Source: Paragonimus skrjabini miyazakii (taxonomy: Eukaryota; Platyhelminthes; Trematoda; Plagiorchiida; Troglotrematidae). Taken from it: DNA of 64,000 bases. The notes beneath the pieces were generated by a model. It did no database searches and had not been told where the DNA came from. It saw only the letters and a program-made list of their open reading frames with translations. A program made the translations under genes and the position numbers. The stretch is from NCBI GenBank assembly GCA_014338405.1, contig JTDE01002293.1, positions 40,233 through 104,232 of the forward strand, read 5' to 3'. This document shows positions 11,646 to 22,860 of this stretch, piece by piece (position 1 is the stretch's first letter; every line of letters starts with the position of its first letter).

Positions 11646-11756
11646 CATACCTGATTGTTATATTTTGATTGCACTAATTTCGCTGTAGTAACAAATGAGA
11701 TGCGAAGGGAATGTCCGTGTGCAAGACATCTTACACTATACTGTTGGTTTTTCTCA
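11646..11756 (+). repeat. Right arm of a 110-bp inverted repeat pair
   Basis: This is the partner of 9881-9990 in opposite orientation. Similarity stops sharply after about 11756. The arms could be terminal repeats of the PLE between them, since PLE long terminal repeats can be inverted, or two unrelated insertions of one family in opposite directions. Confidence 0.75.
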
Positions 11757-11916
11757 AACCCTTGTTCTGTTAAACACACAGTCGTGTATGAAGCAATAAT
11801 GTAACCGGAAGCCTGGCAAGCATGAGGACCAAGTAGGCAATCGCTTGTCATGCCCACTGACCGTGCTGAAACATTGACCGCCTAATTGGCAGGTATATTC
11901 ACAGTGTATCATACAG

Positions 11917-12335
11917 ATGGAAAGTGCTGACTACTGGAGCTCTGCTAGCATCATACCGGTATCGAAAAAAGGCACAACCAAATTTCAACTGTTTGCCTTA
12001 AAAGTTCTTGAGAAGCTTTTCCTTGAACGCCAAATATTGCAGAATAACACTGATCCACTTCAGCTTGCACATCTTCAATCCTGGTCCAGTGTTATCACAG
12101 TGTTCTGTTCTGTTCACCCAATTTCGTCATCCATGGATAGCAAACGTAATGCAGTTCGTTCCCATTTCCCCAACCACAGCAACTCTGTTAACTGCGTCAA
12201 GAGATATTCTATTCTGTCTTCGCAAACAGTATGACATTCGATTATCTCTGATAATGTGGCTAAGTGATTACCTATCGAATCGCTCCCAGTTTGTTCGCTT
12301 GAAGAGTCAACAGTCTTCTTCCAATAATAAATAAT
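11917..12335 (+). mobile_element. CR1/Jockey-like LINE RT fragment
   Basis: One plus frame gives YWSSASIIPVSKKGTTKFQ, then FALKVLEKLFLERQI and DPLQLAHLQ. This matches the start of the RT domain in CR1/Jockey-type LINEs (W..A.ItPV.KKG ... alkVLEkl ... DPLQ.AyR). A second frame gives LSLIMWLSDYLSNRSQFVRL (about 12236-12303), the typical W(l)xxYLxxRxQFVrl block downstream of the first catalytic Asp. At least one frameshift separates them, and the palm DD motif is not seen. It differs in sequence type from the RTE-like LINE-A and LINE-B. Confidence 0.75.
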
Positions 12336-13000
12336 TCGTATGTTCTCTAAGATGTAATTATTTCACGATTTTTTTCTACTTTTTGGGAACTTCATATATA
12401 TTTCCACGGATCGTCTTTGGCTTCCAACATTCGGAAGTATCCTCCCACTCGGCCAGCGAAATGGCCTTGCCGATCTGGCTAGTTGGTCTAACACAAGCTT
12501 CCTGTAGCTCAACACGTCAACGGACAACCTATCAACAGTGTTTTAACGTAATTCGTTCACTTGATGAACTTGGATAAGACAATAAGGAGACGAAATGATG
12601 TGATGTTCTCCAGAGTAACATTAACAGTTTATTTTTAACGAGACATACATTATCCAGATTCGGGATTTACACAATGGGATATAATGTCCTTGCGTAAATG
12701 AGACGCGTGCTTCGATACTGTGATTCGTCCAGTACAGGGTGCACATTTGAGGCAACATATCAGAAGTAGACCTTTATTGAAACCCACATATGGTTGTATC
12801 CTATGTAGACTGGGTATCTCCCATAGATGAAGAGAATATTTTCAGAGAGGCATAGATAGACGCTGCGCGAATGTCTGAAATATCACATTCTGAGAGGCCC
12901 ATTTGCTGGAGGAATTTGTGGGATGATGCGTGTATGAAACCCCTGTTATTAACTACAATGGGACACAGGGATATTTTAGAAAAAATTGCGGCTCCAGGAA
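12336..13000. other. Possible LINE remainder, otherwise unassigned
   Basis: This may carry on the decayed LINE body, but no motif can be named. A short stretch near 12592-12620 (GATGTTCTCCAGAGTAACATT) resembles 15738-15768, which lies just downstream of a SINE-A fragment. Confidence 0.3.
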
Positions 13001-13001
13001 C

Positions 13002-13502
13002 TTAGAAAGGCAGAAGAGAATTGAACGGTTTCTCGAGAACCGTGGCTTCCATCCTGCAAGAGTCACAAGTAATCACAACGACAAGGAAGGTTGCAGCGTC
13101 TTTGAATATAAGGTTGTCAAGTTTAAAAAATGAGCTGACTGTGAGAATATGGGGTTCTGTGACCATTAAGAGTTTCTTGTTATTCAAATTGCGGATTATT
13201 GATGCAGCAACAATATTGTATCGTCCGTATCTGTCAGAATGGGCAAGAGAGCATAACTGAGGAATGCGAGACAAACTTTCATGGTTGTTACCACATCGGT
13301 CTGTTAATTCCTTCGGTGATTTTGGACGACCACGTGAGCGACGGATTTTCGTGGATAACACGCCAGCTCTAAGTTGCACCACTCTGATGTAGAAACGAGC
13401 AGCAATCCTGGTTAACTTCTGTAACCAGTTGTGTGGCGCGGCCGTCGCTGAGGAATGCTGTAAACAGACACCATCATGTGTACTGTACAGGGCTACTGAC
13501 AT
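13002..13502 (-). mobile_element. R2-like LINE C-terminal fragment (zinc knuckle and restriction-like endonuclease)
   Basis: A 166-codon minus-strand frame shows, in order: FYIRVVQLRAGVLSTKIRRS with RGRP (the R2-type linker), DRCGNNHESLSRIPQLCSLAH (a CCHC-like knuckle with one cysteine position degraded), RYGRYNIVAASIIRNLNNK, EPHI, and KLDNLIFKDAATFLVVVIT. That order (C..C..H..C, then (R)xRH(D/N)xVV, EP(R/H)I, KPDLI..kD.t..vvDVT) is diagnostic of site-specific LINEs with a PD-(D/E)XK nuclease such as R2. The catalytic Asp of DVT is lost (VVVIT) and KPD has become KLD, so the nuclease should be dead. It is not in ribosomal DNA here. Confidence 0.75.
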
Positions 13503-13649
13503 CGATGTAAGAGTAAGGCGATGAAATGTTTAAAATGAGAGATCGCGTAGAGCCCACTGTAGAACCGCATTTATTGATAAGTGTTTTTCGATGCGAGATC
13601 TATTCAGAGACGTATGAGAATGAAGATGTGGTATATCGAGACCGCCGGA

Positions 13650-15423
13650 ATTGATATCCGGGTAAAAGAAAGCATTGAGTAGCCACAGTCACTTCTTAAT
13701 ACTCATCCTCACTGCTTGATCTAAGGACATAAGAGTCTTTTTATGAACGACGCTAAGATATAGTTGACGGTTAGTCTCGGCAATAAATGCGTCCGTTATA
13801 GGATTCGGACATAGCAACTGCTAGGCGGTTTTTTGTTATTGTTGACCGGCCGTCAACAAGAAACGGAAGTTCTAAGTACACCGTCTTCTTTGCTACCATC
13901 GTTACCTCATTTTCGGGATGATGACAGTGTCATACTTCTTGATAAATTGCAGGAGTACCCATTGGCTTGCAGGGTAACAGTGGGTGTGCTCAATTCAAAT
14001 ACGAGATTATGTGCATAACCCCACGCGCTCTGTGAAACAGCGTTTGAATTAGTGTCTTTTTATATTATACTGAACAGAAGCTTTAGAAGTACATACAGTC
14101 TTATCCAGGTAGGCTTTCTGTAGATGGATCTTCTTATCGTGTCGTCTGATCTTCGGATAGCTAGAATGTCCAGGAACGGAAGGCAATTGTTTACTTCGTT
14201 CTCTCTAGTTAGATTGAGGTTTGGATGTTCTTGATTCAACTCCGGAAGTAACGCGCGTCGTCTACGTAACGTTTGTGCAGTGTTGGCCTTGACAGGCTTC
14301 CACGTAATGCAGATTCTACCTTAGCCATGAAGAAATTAACTAGGAGTGGATTCAGTGGACTGCCCATTGCAACTCCGTCCACTTGCCGAGAAATAAACGT
14401 CTGGAAGTTGAATTTTATATTGTGTGCACAAAAGCAATGATAAGTCTAGTTGGGACATTGGAATATGAAAAGCAGTATTGATGCTTAGAACAAAATCACA
14501 AATGCTATCAATTGTTTCATGAAGCGGAATATTAGTGAAAAGCGACGTCACATCAAATGAAAACATCAGTTTGTCTCGAACATCTGAACCGTCTATATAA
14601 TCCACAAGTTCAGAACTATCTGTCGGACGGTACTTACTGAAACGTTTTCTGACTGGTTCAAGCAAATCAGCTAGCTAACAGTGCGGTGCGTTGCATGTGG
14701 ACATAATGGGAAGAAGTGAGGCATTGGCCTTGTGAGTTTGAGGCAATCCGGCGTGAGTGTGCCCATTGACTTCGTCAGCTTGTATTTATGTCATTTATCC
14801 TCAAATTGTCCAGCCTGCGGATGAGTTCTTTTTCCACTTCTGGGACGTTGTCAGGAGTGTTACCCGGCAAAAACTTCCGACTGCCACTGCGAATTTCACA
14901 CATTTTCCGTTTTATCCATCAACACAATTCCTGAGACTTTGACCGGACTTAATTCTATTTGGAAGTGCGCCATCGTTACTAGACTGTGACGCTTTTATTT
15001 GCGGTTACGACGTTCGTAGGCGACATTCACTAGTTTTGATTTCAGTCCATTTTGATTTTCCTTAGACGTCGGTGAAGGTTGCTGAAGTTCATTATGCAGA
15101 TTTTCGAACTGGGCATATAACTCAAGTTTTTCGGTTTTCTTTGGTGATATGGCAAACTTCAAGCCAAAAGAAAAAGCTTCCATTTGAGTCAGTTTTTACG
15201 TTTCTGACGACAGACTAGCCTAATACCTAACTAACTCTTCCGGAAATGAAGTCGTATTTGAAACTGGACAGAATGAATCAGCGAACAATTTTGGCACGTT
15301 CGTCTTCATACGTTGCATAACAACACTACAAAGATTCATATACTTGATTTGACAAACAATCGATTCAAAATAGACCACAGCTTTTTGTAAAGCTCCTCGA
15401 GTGAATCCAACTACTGCTGACAC
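13650..15423 (-). mobile_element. Penelope-like element, nearly complete RT, broken frame
   Basis: Reading the minus strand from right to left: LGLKFAISPKKTEKLE and YAQFENLHNEL (about 15160-15080) form the PLE N-terminal block. GLPQTHKANASLLPIMST follows, then a stop, near 14720. RDKLMFSFDVTSLFTNIPL (about 14578-14522) is the first catalytic Asp region. HKRYVDDARYF (RYVDD at 14271-14257) is the palm catalytic motif. Then come NNCLPFLDILAIRRSDD and IYRKPTW, and KKTVYLELPFLVDG near 13880. All RT catalytic residues appear kept. Frameshifts and stops break it into at least four frames. The GIY-YIG end is not recognisable; an R2-like piece lies directly next to it. Confidence 0.85.
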
Positions 15424-15647
15424 AGTTCAACGTGGGATTTGGTTATTCGTTTGAGTTTAGAACTACTAGGTTGTAGATAAATGATCTGAGTTTTTCCGTG
15501 AACTTTCGTGGAAAATATGACTTACAGAGGAATGATTGGTAACGCTGAATACGTCGACGTTCGGTCACTAACTTACACCTAGGACGGAGGAGGCTACTAA
15601 GCTTATTGGTAGTCTATTTCGGGAATTTTCTTGGAAAAATTCGAAAC

Positions 15648-15730
15648 CCTTTTCGTAAGGGGCTAACCGTAAATTTTATGGGAATCCGACAGTTGCGGTC
15701 AACTGTAGGTGATGTTAAATCTATACAATG
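15648..15730 (+). mobile_element. SINE-A 3' fragment
   Basis: TTTTCGTAAGGGGCTAACCG followed by ATGGGAATCCGACAGTTGCG and CAACTGTAGGTGATGTT aligns with the SINE-A body at 39790-39865. The tRNA-like head is absent, which suggests 5' truncation. Confidence 0.6.
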
Positions 15731-16785
15731 AGAAGACGCAAATCATGTTCTCCGGAGTAACATTTCGTACAGTCACATCACATGATTTGTTTTAACACTT
15801 GTAAGTATTCAGGTATCATGTTGAACCACATTCGACATTATCTCCGCATGTTAACACTGCTTTTGGTGAAGTGAAAACATTCATGTCTAAATTCTTATTC
15901 TCTGCTTTGTGAACGCATGTGTATTCCGGGTATTTTCTCCTGGTTCTCTGATCGAACATTTTCAACTTCTTTCTAGATCTACGAAACACTTATCTAACTG
16001 TAGCGGTATTGTTCGTTCGAGGTCTGACTGATTCTACAATGGATCAACATTTTAAAGTATGCAAGTCGCTTGCCTCCAAAAATTTGTCCGATTCCGTACA
16101 TTATCTTTAAACTGACCTTTCTAAATGTATATCCATATCCTCAACTAGGCCCATATTGTGTACCTACCGATACATGCGGTTAATCGGTTATCCCATATTT
16201 AGAGGATTTTTTTAACGGAACTGTCTATAAAGGTAAATGAGTAATTATTCTCAATATTCTGTCTGCTGAACATGTGGGACATAAAGCAATCTCTTCACCA
16301 GACTTTAATCCACTCTAGGTGTGTGAATGATGTGGACAAATAGTAACTACACTGATCACCACACTCCAAATTCAAATTCCACTTGGCTTATTTTTTCAGC
16401 CCCTATGTAACATGCTGGATTGCAAATAAGGGGTTAGATAAGGTGAAACCATTCACGTATAGATGGCTAGACTTTTAAAAGATAGCTTAGAGTCAAACAT
16501 GTGGCCACGCATTGATAAGTTCGTCGGGTTTTTGGCTTTGTATGTCACAAGGTGTTTACTGTTGGGCTGCTAGAACCTAGGCAGCCACGGTGACCGGGTG
16601 CAGGCGACATGGAGCCACTACGTGTGATTGGTGATCTCGAGCTGAGATTGACCAAAAAAGCAAGATCTGACGAGCAAATACGGAATAATCACACACAATC
16701 TCACAAGAATAATGTTGCTGATTTGAACTGTACTAGAAGAATTACGCTAAAAACCGAACAATTCGAACTACATATGCACGCATAC
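15731..16785. other. No recognisable feature
   Basis: No coding region, repeat or RNA was recognised. Short pyrimidine tracts occur, but no splice-site pair is convincing. Confidence 0.4.
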
Positions 16786-17616
16786 TCACATGAATCTATC
16801 ACACGAACCACGGACGGGTCTGTCTTTGAACAAACTTTCGAACTCAGCGCACAATCCTATGGAACCGAGCGCCTGAATACGTGCGATGAATTCAGGGACA
16901 GCGAGACGCGTGGGTGACATCGGGTCGGTCTCGTTCAAGTGTTCCACAGAGGCTGGATAACGGGTATCTGTGGAATTAATGTCGGAAGATTTGGAACTAG
17001 AGAGGCTATGCAGACCGTTGTTATTTCGCAGCCTGAACTTGGACACGCGAAACGAACGACGTCCAAAGTGATCCACTGCAGTGGTAGAGTGTATAGAGTG
17101 ATGGGTTCTGGTTGGGAGATGCACAGTACTGTACATGGAGGTCAGCATTCGATTCAGATTACCAGAATCACACCTGGAGAGGGGAGGAACAACAGTTTGA
17201 GTGTAGCCATTGTCCGCGACGAGAACATGACGGGGAACGGAGGCGGACTGGATCGCGCTTAAGTAGTTCTCAGAATTGCGGCGATAACGATTCTGATGTG
17301 CACAATCCTTCACGAAGTCATGACGGAAGCTCGAGCAGGAATTCCGGTCGCACTGGAGAATGTCACCGCTGCCTAAACTGCGGTAGACGGGCTGTGGAGT
17401 AACAAAATAGTCAGGTGGGAGTTGGGCCGCATGACCGCTTTTCTCCAAACACGTGCGTAGCCAGTCGTAATGACGATGTCGAGTTAACTGATGAAACACT
17501 CGCTGGATCAACGAAGGTGTCAAATGTACATGCAGTTCGTCAAAGTCGACGGTTGAGATCTGGTAATGAAGCGCCAAGAAAACAGATAAGGACAAATTAT
17601 TCCCACACAAAAACAG
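16786..17616 (-). CDS. Candidate exon, 274-codon open frame, protein unknown
   Basis: This is the longest open frame in the window. A CCCCAG just upstream on the minus strand (AG at 17618-17617, after TTGTATTAAC) could be a splice acceptor that keeps the frame. The product would be rich in Ser, Arg and His, and mostly low in predicted structure. The last 35 residues include PEFIARIQALGSIGLCAEFESL. This loosely resembles the start of receptor-type tyrosine phosphatase domains (hydrophobic-x-x-I-x-x-L ... EFESL), but that is a weak resemblance, not an identification. No clear GT donor follows. The plus strand is also fairly open here (16609-16917, 16939-17262, 17415-17678), so a chance or antisense-driven frame is possible. 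No repeat family overlaps it. Confidence 0.35.
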   Translation of the reverse strand: MFLCGNNLSLSVFLALHYQISTVDFDELHVHLTPSLIQRVFHQLTRHRHYDWLRTCLEKSGHAAQLPPDYFVTPQPVYRSLGSGDILQCDRNSCSSFRHDFVKDCAHQNRYRRNSENYLSAIQSASVPRHVLVADNGYTQTVVPPLSRCDSGNLNRMLTSMYSTVHLPTRTHHSIHSTTAVDHFGRRSFRVSKFRLRNNNGLHSLSSSKSSDINSTDTRYPASVEHLNETDPMSPTRLAVPEFIARIQALGSIGLCAEFESLFKDRPVRGSCDRFM

Positions 17617-17639
17617 CTGGGGTTAATACAACGATAGGC

Positions 17640-20600
17640 AATTACAACATCATACGGACTCTGAAAGAAGCAGATTAGGAAACATACCAACTGAAGTAGG
17701 TAGGGATAGGCCGTAGAGAAAATAAAATGCATGAGGGGGTGAAGCAATAACTCAAACTCAACGATCTCAATTTCAATTTCCGGAATGCACACGCAACTTG
17801 ATAACAAGGTCGCCCAAACATATACGCAAAGCACAACTTGAGACAGTTGAAGTCCGAAAGTGTTGGCGTTACTGCGAATTCCCGTGCCTTTGTTGACATA
17901 AAGAGATGAGTGAGCTGGTGGGAAATTAAGGTATGTTGCGTCCTTAAACGTACTTTTCGAAATACAACTATAGAGAGAAAACTGGAGTAGCATTGGGCAT
18001 TGTAAACGTGGTTCACTTGACTGGCAAAAGTTGGATGATGTTTGGGCTATACAAACTTGGGTTGTCAGTGTTGCCCATAGCAGAAAATGAGACAGATCGG
18101 TTGAGTAAGAAAATAGAGCACTGAAACGTTGCCGAATTCGAAAGGCTTTCGTAACCAAGAGTGCCAACATTCAATTATGCAGTCGATCGACCAACGTCGA
18201 GTATCGCTCGCGTGAAGCGATCCGCCGAGCATTCAAATGTGGTGACTCATTCGAACCAGTAAAAATGAACGATCAAGAGGAAGATTACTAGAACAACAAA
18301 AACTCACTCGGTCCCGCATTTTCTCTTTGACAAATAGTCTGAGGACACCGAATGGTGCGCGAAACCACATTGGAGCTTCAACGATGATAACTTTCCGCAA
18401 TCGGGCCGGATAAATACCCTTTCAGAAGAAAACGAACCGAATAAGATTGGTATGGTTAAGAAATGGATTGTGAAAGTTGTCTGAGTGGCATGGACCAAAA
18501 CAAGTGTGTCTCAGTTATTACAACGCTACCAAACGTCAACACGGATACATTCGGTAGTAAATGAACTTCACTCACAGTTGTTTGTAGCTTTCGAGAGGTT
18601 TTTATGAACGCGAAAACTTTGACAACCTAGAAGTGATGTTCAGCTTGCAACAACCGGAAGTTTTTATTGATAATCAGATACCACTGAATTCATACAACTA
18701 ACACATCAAAATACAGGTATCATGTCGAAAAAGTTAGTGTTACATGACGAAAGTAAACAGTTATGCTGGTTTTTGACAGATTCTTGTGCTTGAGAAGCTA
18801 CAACAACGGCAGTGGGAGTATGGACAAATAATCAACTTCTGTATCCTCAAGGCTACGTTATTACTAGCGACATAGAGGTAGCTCTTTGAAACTTAAAAAA
18901 CGCATACATAAGAGCGATGATACCATGTGATTGAAAAACACAGCCGTTCAGAGTGGAGAAAGTAAACTGTCTTTAAGCAATCCACCGTCAATGTCCGCGT
19001 TCAACCACACGCATCGGGTGATACCAAGATCAGGAACGACGAGGAAGTTGGAAAACGAATACTGAACGAGATATCCGGGTTCATTTATTAGAGATGCAGA
19101 ATCATAGATGGTGGTGTAAGGTACTAGGCCAGACAAACCAAGCACTCTCAGCTGACCTCCAACTAAATGGCATAGGGTTAGAGGTGATTATTTAACCTAA
19201 AGAAATAAAGTCAGCTACAAGTTAGGATAGCAACTTTAGATCGAGTTCACTTCCTAATCTACACACAATTTGTGACTGGATATGTCAGAGAGATGGCAGC
19301 TATCGGGTAGAGGTACCGTGAGTGTTGCCACTGTTCGGCTGAATTGTTTGTGAATCAACTGCAAGTTTTGAAGCAGAGCAGTGGCACATCGTATATTCTA
19401 GGCAAGCTCAGGTGGGTGAAAAAATTTGGGTTGCAGTTATGTAATTGTCTGGAAACACGACAATAAATGCAAACACAAACTGTGATTACATGCTCAATTG
19501 ACGATTCTAAGTGATCAGTTACTCTGCCACACGCCACCTGCCGATGCCTTTTGATCAGACTTTGTTGTACTTAATTAGTTTCGAGTGGAGCGTCAAAGAA
19601 AAAGAATAACAATCAACAACGTAGTCGCCGTTCTACAAATCGTCTTGTGGGTTACGCATTGCTTAAGGTTCCCACCAGTGCAGGTTTGGTTGATAAATCA
19701 ACCGATAGATGCAGACAGGTGGTTATTGTGTTCGGCGCGCTAGTTTGACGTGCGTCAGCACAATCGCAGCGGACGCCCGATTTGAATACCTACCGATCTC
19801 TAACATGTTCACAACCTACGATCAAACTTGGTTACAGCTGCCTACGGTAGGTGCATGGTCGACCGGTTACGGTAGGTGGTCAATCCATTAGGCTGACAGT
19901 GTATGTTTGAAACCCTATCTTGTTGGCCAACTGATCACCTCAATGGACTCCGTAACCACGGTTCCGGCCTTTTAGCAAAGATGGCCAAAAGTAAAATGTC
20001 AGCTGAGCGCAAATCGAAACAGTGTTTGGCATGTAATTGCACACTAGTGGAGAACTCAACCTGTAAACGGTGTACATATGCACCAGGTTTGCCTTATTCA
20101 TGTCAGCCACATAACAACGGAGTTATGATGTGAACTCAATGCCATTGGGCAGTGAGTGGAACGATGCATCCACTCGAAACCCAGCAGTGATGAGCATAGG
20201 ATTAGTGGCTTAAAGTACACTAAAGCACCGATTAAGAGTACAGAGATAGAATACTTCAATGAAATAAACAATAAAACTAATATTTCTGAATCTGTCAAGC
20301 GTTTCCTCCCAGGCTACAGGTTAGGTCGCACGTAGAGGTTGAACGGTATTGTCAAACTGTCCAAATCTTGATATCAGGTGCAGTTGAACCCATCAAGATT
20401 CGAACACAAAAACGTGTGGTTAACAATTAGTGATTACCAAGGAACAACCTCAATCCTTGAGAGCAAACTTCATCGAACTGAAGTCGTTTCACGACAATGA
20501 TCGTAGAACGGAACGATTGATCAGGAAATATAACTATTGTCTCACACGGACGATCATACCCGTCTTACAATGTCCTTACTTCTCACAAAAAGACTCACTT

Positions 20601-21850
20601 TGAACAAATTGAGCAATTTGATACATAAATGATAATCGAAATTGGCGTATTTTGCGTCTCGCATGTCGTACAGTACGATGAGACCTTTGCGTTGAGATTG
20701 TTCGCTGAAAAGAATGGAGTAAGGAAATAAGTTGAGTAGGAAATTGCAGCAAAAAAACAGTGCTTTAAACAAAGTGAGATAGTGTTGTACAGAAGTAGGT
20801 TGTTGGAAAAATCACGTGTATTGGGCAAAGCGACAAGTGACGATCTGGGCACATGTAAAATTTGTGTACAAACGAAACAGTCAAACGACCATGCATAATG
20901 ACTTCTGAATGGTCGCTCGTTAGACAATCAGAAAACAGGACGAATTTGGTTGAACTGATCGATGACCAACAATTTGCTAGAATAAGGCTTTCCACCGCAT
21001 GATCAGTACTCCGATTCCCCTGTATGTCATTGACAAGTAAGTCAGATTTCGCCTGTATTAGAACCCATCAATAGAACACCACCCGCGCTGTTGGAAAAGC
21101 TTGCACTTCATAAACACTGAAAAGGTCAGAATGTTTGGAGTCAGCGAAACAGTACACTCTTGCATCACAGGAGGGGTCAGAGTTCGAGCACAACTATCGA
21201 TTCGGACAACGGTATGCACCACAGGTGAACTCGAATAAGTTCAGCAACTCCCATGGAGTTCGTTGAAGTAGAAAAGTTACGAAGAGGTGAGTAGTGTTCA
21301 TCTGTCAGCAATCTGAACTCTTACAACTCATCAGTTTTTTGAATAAAAGCACTGATGAATAGTGAACGAAAGTCTCAACTTAACTGAAAGGTCGTGAACG
21401 CGACCCAGTAGCGATTCGATTGGACAACGAGCAACTCGAAGGACAAGCTGTAAAAGGCGGAAAGATAGGGATTTATTCACGGACCATGCATGTATTACTG
21501 TGAGGGCTGCAGAAGGCCTAGTTATCCAATAAACTCAGACAGAAGGTTCGACATCAACCGATCTGAACCACAAGGCGTTAAATTTACAAGCAAGTACAAT
21601 TACACTTTAGCTATCTTAAGTTCACCAGAACGCTAACACAACCGTATACGATCTACCTTGACCACACATTAAAATTCAAGCGAAGCATACAATGAGAGAA
21701 GAATAGGGGGGAAATTCACTTCGAAGTCAAATGTACGCACAAACAGAAGGAAACCAAACACAACAGCATAGTCACAATTCCAGAGAGACTGTTTGAAATA
21801 ATAGTGGTAGAAACACTGAAGAGCAATCACTGATACTATCTTGATTTTGA
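17640..21850. other. No recognisable feature
   Basis: Several open frames of 60-216 codons overlap on both strands (for example 17520-18170 minus, Phe/Ile/Cys-rich) without recognisable domains. ACGGTAGGTG occurs twice near 19846-19878. No repeat family seen elsewhere in the window was found here. Confidence 0.35.
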
Positions 21851-22096
21851 GGAACCTGACAGTCATCATCATCATAGACAGCAATACATCAGTGGTTCAC
21901 ACTGATGCTTAACTGCCACACAACCATGAAGAAACAAACCCTATTTAGGAACAGGAAAAAAAAGGGAGAGGGTAAGGGACCTAACCCCTAAAAATAGCTA
22001 CGTCTACATTCAAACATACAACATCAAGGCGCCTACACCTTGCAAACAAACAACCAAGCTGTAAGTGAAAGTAAGGCGTCATCGGAACCTGACAGT
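21851..22096 (-). mobile_element. LINE-B 3' end insertion with perfect 13-bp TSD
   Basis: The insert 21864-22083 is the reverse complement of the LINE-B 3' end at about 60483-60715: the (ATG)n tail as CATCATCATCATAG, the conserved hairpin, and the UTR up to GCAAGGTGTAGGCG. It is flanked by GGAACCTGACAGT at 21851-21863 and again at 22084-22096. An exact direct repeat at both ends is the expected mark of target-primed reverse transcription. The 5' truncation leaves about 220 bases of 3' UTR only. Confidence 0.92.
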
Positions 22097-22489
22097 AGCG
22101 TCTACCAGTGTTTACCCTGCATGTGGTACAGGAACAAACAAATTGTGAAAGAAAAACTAAGTCCCCAAAAATTTACCGAAACGGTCAGTGATTGTATTAT
22201 GCTACTTGCTCTTATTCCCATACGGTTATTGTGTGGAACAATCTGATGATAAGCGATAGTAATCAACTGTTAAATTTGAGACCGCTGGTTACAGCATTGC
22301 TTTTGGGTGAGGAACCAAAAGCTTTCAGCGTACTCGAAAAGTGGCCCAACTCTCACACTCGCCTCGTACAAACGACCCTTAAGCATTCCCTTAACCAGAG
22401 ATATCTTAGATTGGCAAACATCGCCCTAGCCTTAGAAACATCCTCTATACCACCACCATCACTACTGATAGAACTTTCCAAGTAGCTTT

Positions 22490-22860
22490 AGTATCCAACA
22501 ATGAATCCAAGTAATCACAACAGTCTTGCACAAGCAGTTTACACATTGAGGCTACAAAACGAATTTCGAAGTATTTCGCAGGGCGCGAGCAAGCGTCTAG
22601 CATTGTCCGTTCTTCTTGAGAACAGTCAAACAACATCTTGTCATCGGTACAGTGCAGATTAATAATGTAAGAAATCCACGGTGACATCTTGTGGATGTCA
22701 CAGACAATCCTCCATTATTTCGTCCATAACAAAACTAAACAAAAAATGATGAAAGTAGATAACCTTGATCGACGCCATTCTTGGTGTTGAAACTGTCAGA
22801 CAGCTCACTGTGAACACAAACCTGAGCTGAAGTATGGGAATAAAGTGCTGACAGTATGAC
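22490..22860 (-). mobile_element. LINE-B RT fragment
   Basis: The reverse complement aligns with 59410-59790. It encodes HTSAQ.-like sequence, then FLFSFVMDEIMEDCL, then DLHYTDDKMLFDC-type palm sequence (YADD seen as YTDD), and ASMCKLLVQDCCDYLDSLL. It is out of frame relative to itself and carries a stop near the palm. It is separate from the 21864-22083 insertion, whose boundaries are set by the TSD. Confidence 0.8.

Noticed and set aside
17520..18170. 216-codon minus-strand frame, Phe/Ile/Cys-rich
   Set aside because: It has no domain, overlaps the better 274-codon candidate and a second frame, and its composition looks like a translated AT-rich non-coding stretch.
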